The notes under the pieces: model-generated
Told to the model about the DNA's origin: nothing
What the model saw: only the letters and a program-made list of their open reading frames with translations
Database searches by the model: none
Assembly: GCA_020355945.1 (NCBI GenBank)
Contig: CP070627.1
Coordinates: 2,063,139-2,068,683 of the forward strand
Source: Candidatus Aminicenantota bacterium
GTDB taxonomy: Bacteria; Acidobacteriota; Aminicenantia; UBA2199
DNA length: 5,545 nt
Reading direction: 5' to 3'
Program-made: the position numbers and the translations under genes
Shown: positions 3,632-5,545 of the stretch, in pieces
How the letters are laid out: the number at the start of each line of letters is the position of its first letter
How positions within the stretch are numbered: position 1 is the first letter of the stretch

Positions 3632-5251
3632 TTAATCGGAAAAGGTACGTATATAAGTACGAAACATGAAATCAGGTATTGTGTATAAACCCCGGCTGCT
3701 CTTGATAATCAGCTCTTTCTCCAATAAGCGTTGAAGATACTTGGTAATACTTTTGGGAGCAATTTTAATCTTCCGGGCCTTTGCCAAATCTTGAATGCGC
3801 TGAACCGATACAAAAGAGTCTTCTTTTGCTATAATTCGAAGCACTTTGGCTTCCTCCTCGCTGGCATGTCTGAACCAGTTATCGAAAACCGCGACTCCCA
3901 TATCCCTGAGTGCGGTTTGAAGTGCTTTATCCCATACCTCATGATCAACTCGCCTGGATAACTGGTTGTTGAAAAGATGATTGCACAACACTTGCATTTC
4001 AAACGGGTGCCCCCGGGTGTATTCAAACACGCGGTTTATAATCCCGGGAGCAAACAAGACACCGGTTCCCATAAGGGATTTAAGAATCGTTTCCTTCAAC
4101 TCGTTTTCTTTTAATGGCTTCAGCTCGACCCGTGATAAAAAGTAGCGGGAAAGTGGGTGATGTTTTTTTACGGCTGTCAGTTCCAGCCAGCATGAAGGGG
4201 TAGAAGTGATGCCCACAAGAATTTTTTTCCCGGCAATCAAATCCATTGAAAGTGTTTGTTTTAATGTCATTACAATTCCAGGAACCGACATCAAATTTTC
4301 CAGGTCGTCAAGAAGTATAACCAACACTTCGGTTTTATCTTTTAAATCCTGCCAGATATTCAATAAGGAATCGTAGAGAAAAGCCTGGGGAGAGATTTCT
4401 TTTTTGGTCGTATCCCGGCTAAACTCCAGGCCGGTTCCCAGTAAACTGAAACCGATGGAATCAAAATAATTAGTTACCTTTTTAAATTTATCTATAGGAT
4501 AGGGAAGAGCGCGCAAAATGCCTTCCACAATAGAACGAGCCACTTCGGGCAGACCAGTTCCATTTTGAAAAGATTCCAGCGGTACAATTGACACCAGGTA
4601 ACCCCGACTTTGGCAGATTTTTTTGTATTCTTTTAATAGGGTTGATTTCCCGATTCCCCAATTGCCGAGGACCAGGAAATGTTCGCAAAACCTGGTATGA
4701 AGTGTCCGGTTTAATTTTTGTTCAAAAAATTCCAGTTCTTCCTTTCTACCGCCAAAAACAGTGGGTTCCAAACCGGACATGGGTGTAAAGGGATTCCCGG
4801 CCCGTATGTTTTTTTCGCTGTCGGAATCAATTGCTTTTTGTACGGATAAGATCAAATCGTCTACGGCAGTATCGCTTTTTTCGATAAAGTCAAAAACCCC
4901 CTGGGTAAGGGTTTTTTTTGCCAATGCCACACTCCCGTACCCGGTAACCGCGATGATGGGCAGGAGGGGGTTCAGTCCCAGGGCTTCGGAAATAATCTCC
5001 AATCCACCCATCTCATCTCCATCTGAACCGGGGATTTTAAGGTCCACCACCAGTATATCATATGATTGGGTTTTCAATTTTTCCAGTGCCAGTGAAATGG
5101 TATCCGCCTCTTCCACCTCCACCATTCCAGTTTTTTCCTTCGGAGATAAGGTGTAATTGCTTCCATTCACTTTGATTTTTTTCGTTAATGCCTTTTTGTA
5201 TACCCTGAGGGTATCGCGGTTGTCGTCCACTAAAAGGATTCTAACGGACAT
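3632..5251 (-). CDS. Receiver domain-P-loop ATPase-winged-helix response regulator
   Basis: A 539-residue cytoplasmic protein. Residues 1-145 form a phospho-receiver: acidic pair D9/D10, phosphoacceptor D70 in DILVVDLKIP, switch T103 in IAVTGYG and K125 in DFIEKS. The spacing is longer than usual because of an insert at about 26-45. Residues 160-450 form a P-loop ATPase of the Orc1/Cdc6-STAND kind: a GGRKEELEFF entry motif (167-176), Walker A GNWGIGKST (196-204), Walker B VLVILLDDLE (309-318), sensor-1-like VGITSTP (346-352) and a RGHPFEMQVLC motif. The last ~90 residues resemble a winged helix (EEEAKVLRIIAKED ... SITKYLQRLLEKELI). It starts four bases after the kinase stop, with GGAG at the kinase gene's end as ribosome binding site, so the two are co-translated. 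Phosphorylation by that kinase probably gates the ATPase and DNA or partner binding. It lacks the sigma54-activator GAFTGA motif. Confidence 0.8.
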   Translation of the reverse strand: MSVRILLVDDNRDTLRVYKKALTKKIKVNGSNYTLSPKEKTGMVEVEEADTISLALEKLKTQSYDILVVDLKIPGSDGDEMGGLEIISEALGLNPLLPIIAVTGYGSVALAKKTLTQGVFDFIEKSDTAVDDLILSVQKAIDSDSEKNIRAGNPFTPMSGLEPTVFGGRKEELEFFEQKLNRTLHTRFCEHFLVLGNWGIGKSTLLKEYKKICQSRGYLVSIVPLESFQNGTGLPEVARSIVEGILRALPYPIDKFKKVTNYFDSIGFSLLGTGLEFSRDTTKKEISPQAFLYDSLLNIWQDLKDKTEVLVILLDDLENLMSVPGIVMTLKQTLSMDLIAGKKILVGITSTPSCWLELTAVKKHHPLSRYFLSRVELKPLKENELKETILKSLMGTGVLFAPGIINRVFEYTRGHPFEMQVLCNHLFNNQLSRRVDHEVWDKALQTALRDMGVAVFDNWFRHASEEEAKVLRIIAKEDSFVSVQRIQDLAKARKIKIAPKSITKYLQRLLEKELIIKSSRGLYTIPDFMFRTYIRTFSD

Positions 5252-5255
5252 TTCA

Positions 5256-5545
5256 TCACTCCTTTTTCTCTTCGACAGCGGGTAAAATCATTGTAATCGT
5301 AGTGCCTTCACCGTCCGCGGTTTTCACCTTTAACCGGCCTCCGAATTGTTTTATTGTTTTACCGCACAGGTAGAGTCCCAGGCCTAAACCATTTTTACTA
5401 AGTACTTGCTCTTTTAATATTTTATTTCTTAATTCCCTGGGAATCCCAGGGCCATCATCTTTTACAGACACTTCCACGTTTTTATTCTTCTTATCAAGTT
5501 TAACCCGGATATTTCCCCCTTTTTGGCGCAGCACCTTAGATGCAT
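5256..5545 (-). CDS. Histidine kinase, C-terminal ATP-binding domain (partial, cut by window edge)
   Basis: Only the end of the kinase is present; the frame runs open through the right edge, so sensor, HAMP/PAS and H-box regions lie outside. Visible HATPase_c parts, in order, are the tail of the N-box (ASKVLRQKGGNIRVKL), the G1 box DDGPGIP, the G2 box NGLGLGLYL, and the G3-like GGRLKVKTADGEGTTITMILP, then a charged tail VEEKKE. The region between G1 and G2 (RELRNKILKEQVLSKN) lacks a clear F-box phenylalanine. The GTG at 5534 is internal, not a start. The gene is followed after four bases by the receiver-ATPase gene, whose ribosome binding site is made from its last codons, so the two form a cognate pair. 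Confidence 0.85.
   Translation of the reverse strand, partial: ASKVLRQKGGNIRVKLDKKNKNVEVSVKDDGPGIPRELRNKILKEQVLSKNGLGLGLYLCGKTIKQFGGRLKVKTADGEGTTITMILPAVEEKKE

Noticed and set aside
4761..5156. 131-codon plus-strand open frame antisense to the receiver domain
   Set aside because: A shadow of the regulator gene; no recognisable domain, no ribosome binding site, serine/proline-rich composition typical of antisense frames.

Overview
The window is AT-leaning bacterial DNA with clear Shine-Dalgarno (SD) sites and TTGnnn/TATAAT-like promoters. The leader of a GG-type lanthipeptide precursor (K-L-x-L-N-K-K-T-I, then GG) resembles leaders known to me from Bacteroidota and Candidatus Aminicenantes. 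Strong SD sites and sigma70-like promoters fit Bacteroidota poorly, so an Aminicenantes-like uncultured bacterium is my best guess. This rests on pattern memory, not on a search.

Layout. 11-322 (+): a small protein resembling YdhR-type dimeric alpha/beta-barrel proteins. 315-368 (+): a well-primed start codon whose frame closes after 17 codons, next to a GCCTGGCAC motif. 466-636 (-): an orphan lanthipeptide precursor with no modification enzyme nearby. 785-1768 (-): a CapA-family phosphoesterase fragment that has lost its N-terminal half and carries a foreign-looking C-terminal tail. 1921-2638 (+): an overlapping two-gene unit whose second gene is DUF6516/TumE-like, probably a toxin-antitoxin pair, behind a good promoter. 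2854-3454 (+): a gutted alpha-2-macroglobulin gene, with only the membrane anchor plus the first strands and, in another frame, the C-terminal receptor-binding-like domain. 3472-3614: tandem repeats and two hairpins. 3632-5545 (-): a two-gene signalling operon made of the catalytic end of a histidine kinase (cut by the window edge) and a translationally coupled receiver-ATPase-winged-helix protein.

Two themes stand out. The left two thirds is a decaying accessory region: two broken large genes, a probable TA pair, an orphan peptide gene and several short repeats. An 11-bp sequence, GTGCCAGGCAA, occurs as perfect inverted copies at the two damaged ends of the capA fragment, and a one-base variant lies in the aborted 17-codon frame. 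A 23-bp sequence is shared between the abnormal capA tail and the intergenic region ahead of the macroglobulin remnant. The right third is intact: a kinase and a regulator in which phosphorylation probably controls an Orc/STAND-like P-loop ATPase. No rRNA, tRNA, CRISPR array or recognisable transposase gene is visible. No gene-free stretch exceeds 300 bases.
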